Origin: an uncultured Rhodanobacter sp.
Lineage (GTDB): Bacteria; Pseudomonadota; Gammaproteobacteria; Xanthomonadales; Rhodanobacteraceae
Length of the DNA: 5,795 nucleotides
Reading direction: 5' to 3'
Assembly: GCA_937906285.1 (NCBI GenBank)
Contig: CALCWL010000574.1
Location: 1 to 5,795, forward strand
Positions 5,065 through 5,795 of the stretch are shown piece by piece. Position numbers and translations under genes: made by a program. Position 1 is the stretch's first letter. Each line of letters begins with the position of its first letter. The notes beneath the pieces were generated by a model. It had not been told where the DNA came from and made no database searches. It saw only the letters and a program-made list of their open reading frames with translations.

Positions 5065-5795
5065 ATGGCGCAGCAACCCATCACCCTCATCGGCGGCGGC
5101 CTGGTCGGTGCCTTGCTGGCACAGCAACTGGCCCGGCGCGGTTTCGCCGTCGACGTCTTCGAAAAGCGCCCCGACCCGCGACTGAGCAGCTTCCTGGGCC
5201 GCTCCAGCGCATCCTGCGCCCGCGGCACTCGCCCATCCGTGGACAGCGGCGGACGCTCGATCAACCTGGCACTGGCCGAGCGCGGCCTGCAGGCACTGCG
5301 CACGGCCGGCCTGGCCGACACCGTGCTGCAACGTGCGGTGATGATGCGCGGGCGCATGGTGCACGGACGCGACGGCCACAGCGGCCTGCAGCGCTACGGC
5401 GTGGACGACAGCGAGGTGATCTGGTCGGTCTCGCGCGGCGCGCTGAACATGCTGCTGCTGGATGCCGCCGAAGCAGCCGGCGCACGCTTCCACTTCGGCC
5501 AGTCGCTGCTCGGCGTCGACTTCGCACGGCAGCGCATCCGCCTCGCCGACGCGGCCGGCACGGAACGCGAACGGGACGCCGGCCTGCTGCTCGGCGCCGA
5601 CGGCGCCGGCTCCGCCGTGCGCGCGGCGATGAACGCGCATGCGCCGCTGGGCGAGCGCGTCGAAGCGCTCGGCCACGGCTACAAGGAACTGGAGATTCCC
5701 CCGGCCGGCGAGCTGCCGGCCGCGGTGCTGTCGCACAGCGGCGGCCACGACCAGTTCGCGCTGGAGCCGCACGCGCTGCACATCTGGCCGCGCGG
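5065..5795 (+). CDS. kmo: Kynurenine 3-monooxygenase (3' partial)
   Basis: This FAD-dependent, NADPH-using hydroxylase converts L-kynurenine to 3-hydroxykynurenine. It belongs to the tryptophan route to quinolinate and NAD, known in xanthomonads, or to tryptophan breakdown. The window shows 243 residues of about 450-470; the frame is open to the right edge. Evidence: FAD dinucleotide fold with GGGLVG (10-15) and Glu33 at the end of the second strand, family motif GRSINLALAERG (63-74), VMMRGRMVH (92-100), DDSEVIWSVSR (114-124), GADGAGSAVR (177-186), HGYKELEIPP (204-213) and LHIWPR (238-243). Arg97 and Tyr111 align with substrate-binding Arg84 and Tyr98 of Pseudomonas fluorescens KMO, from memory. 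The start ATG has CGGA seven bases upstream as a modest ribosome binding site. Between PDPR (36-39) and GRSINL the loop is about 17 residues longer than I remember for homologues. The gene follows a terminator, so it is probably transcribed from its own promoter. Confidence 0.93.
   Translation, partial: MAQQPITLIGGGLVGALLAQQLARRGFAVDVFEKRPDPRLSSFLGRSSASCARGTRPSVDSGGRSINLALAERGLQALRTAGLADTVLQRAVMMRGRMVHGRDGHSGLQRYGVDDSEVIWSVSRGALNMLLLDAAEAAGARFHFGQSLLGVDFARQRIRLADAAGTERERDAGLLLGADGAGSAVRAAMNAHAPLGERVEALGHGYKELEIPPAGELPAAVLSHSGGHDQFALEPHALHIWPR

Noticed and set aside
4873..5781. A 302-residue minus-strand open frame opposite kynurenine monooxygenase.
   Set aside because: The plus strand carries unmistakable KMO motifs along the whole stretch; the minus frame shows no recognisable domain.

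Overview
The window is GC-rich and gene-dense. It looks like chromosomal DNA of a gammaproteobacterium of the Xanthomonadales (Lysobacterales), most likely near Rhodanobacter, Dyella or Frateuria. That placement is an inference from three things: the strong G/C bias at third codon positions, the polyhydroxyalkanoate (PHA) regulator and reductase pair, and kynurenine 3-monooxygenase, which in this order belongs to the tryptophan-to-quinolinate route to NAD. There is no rRNA, tRNA, insertion sequence, phage gene or CRISPR array.

Layout from left to right. (1) Positions 1-1117 hold the C-terminal three quarters of an EmrB-type (DHA2) multidrug efflux permease, cut by the left edge. (2) Positions 1118-1206 are a short gap with two inverted repeats. 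(3) phaR (1207-1707) encodes the PHA-responsive repressor. (4) A 110-base gap carries a strong hairpin and then a cluster of TGC-rich inverted repeats that looks like an operator. (5) phaB (1818-2579) encodes NADPH-dependent acetoacetyl-CoA reductase. (6) Convergent to it on the minus strand, 10 bases away, lies a large gene (2590-4557) for a cytochrome c/FTR1 iron permease fusion, with a Fur-like box over its predicted promoter. (7) About 500 bases (4558-5064) hold no confident gene, but do hold a possible small ORF with a frame switch and a terminator-like hairpin. (8) From 5065 to the right edge runs the N-terminal half of kynurenine 3-monooxygenase. This gene is easy to miss because it has no stop inside the window.

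The genes form separate functional units: drug export, PHA storage control and precursor supply, iron uptake, and tryptophan catabolism or NAD synthesis. The clearest functional link is phaR with phaB. PhaR represses PHA genes until polymer is present, and PhaB makes the (R)-3-hydroxybutyryl-CoA monomer. The TGC-rich repeats before both genes fit a local PhaR regulon.

I see no convincing wholly new system. The points that most deserve a second look are the nested TGC-rich repeats before phaB, the frame-switching small ORF before the terminator at 4928-4954, and an extra loop of about 17 residues in kynurenine 3-monooxygenase.
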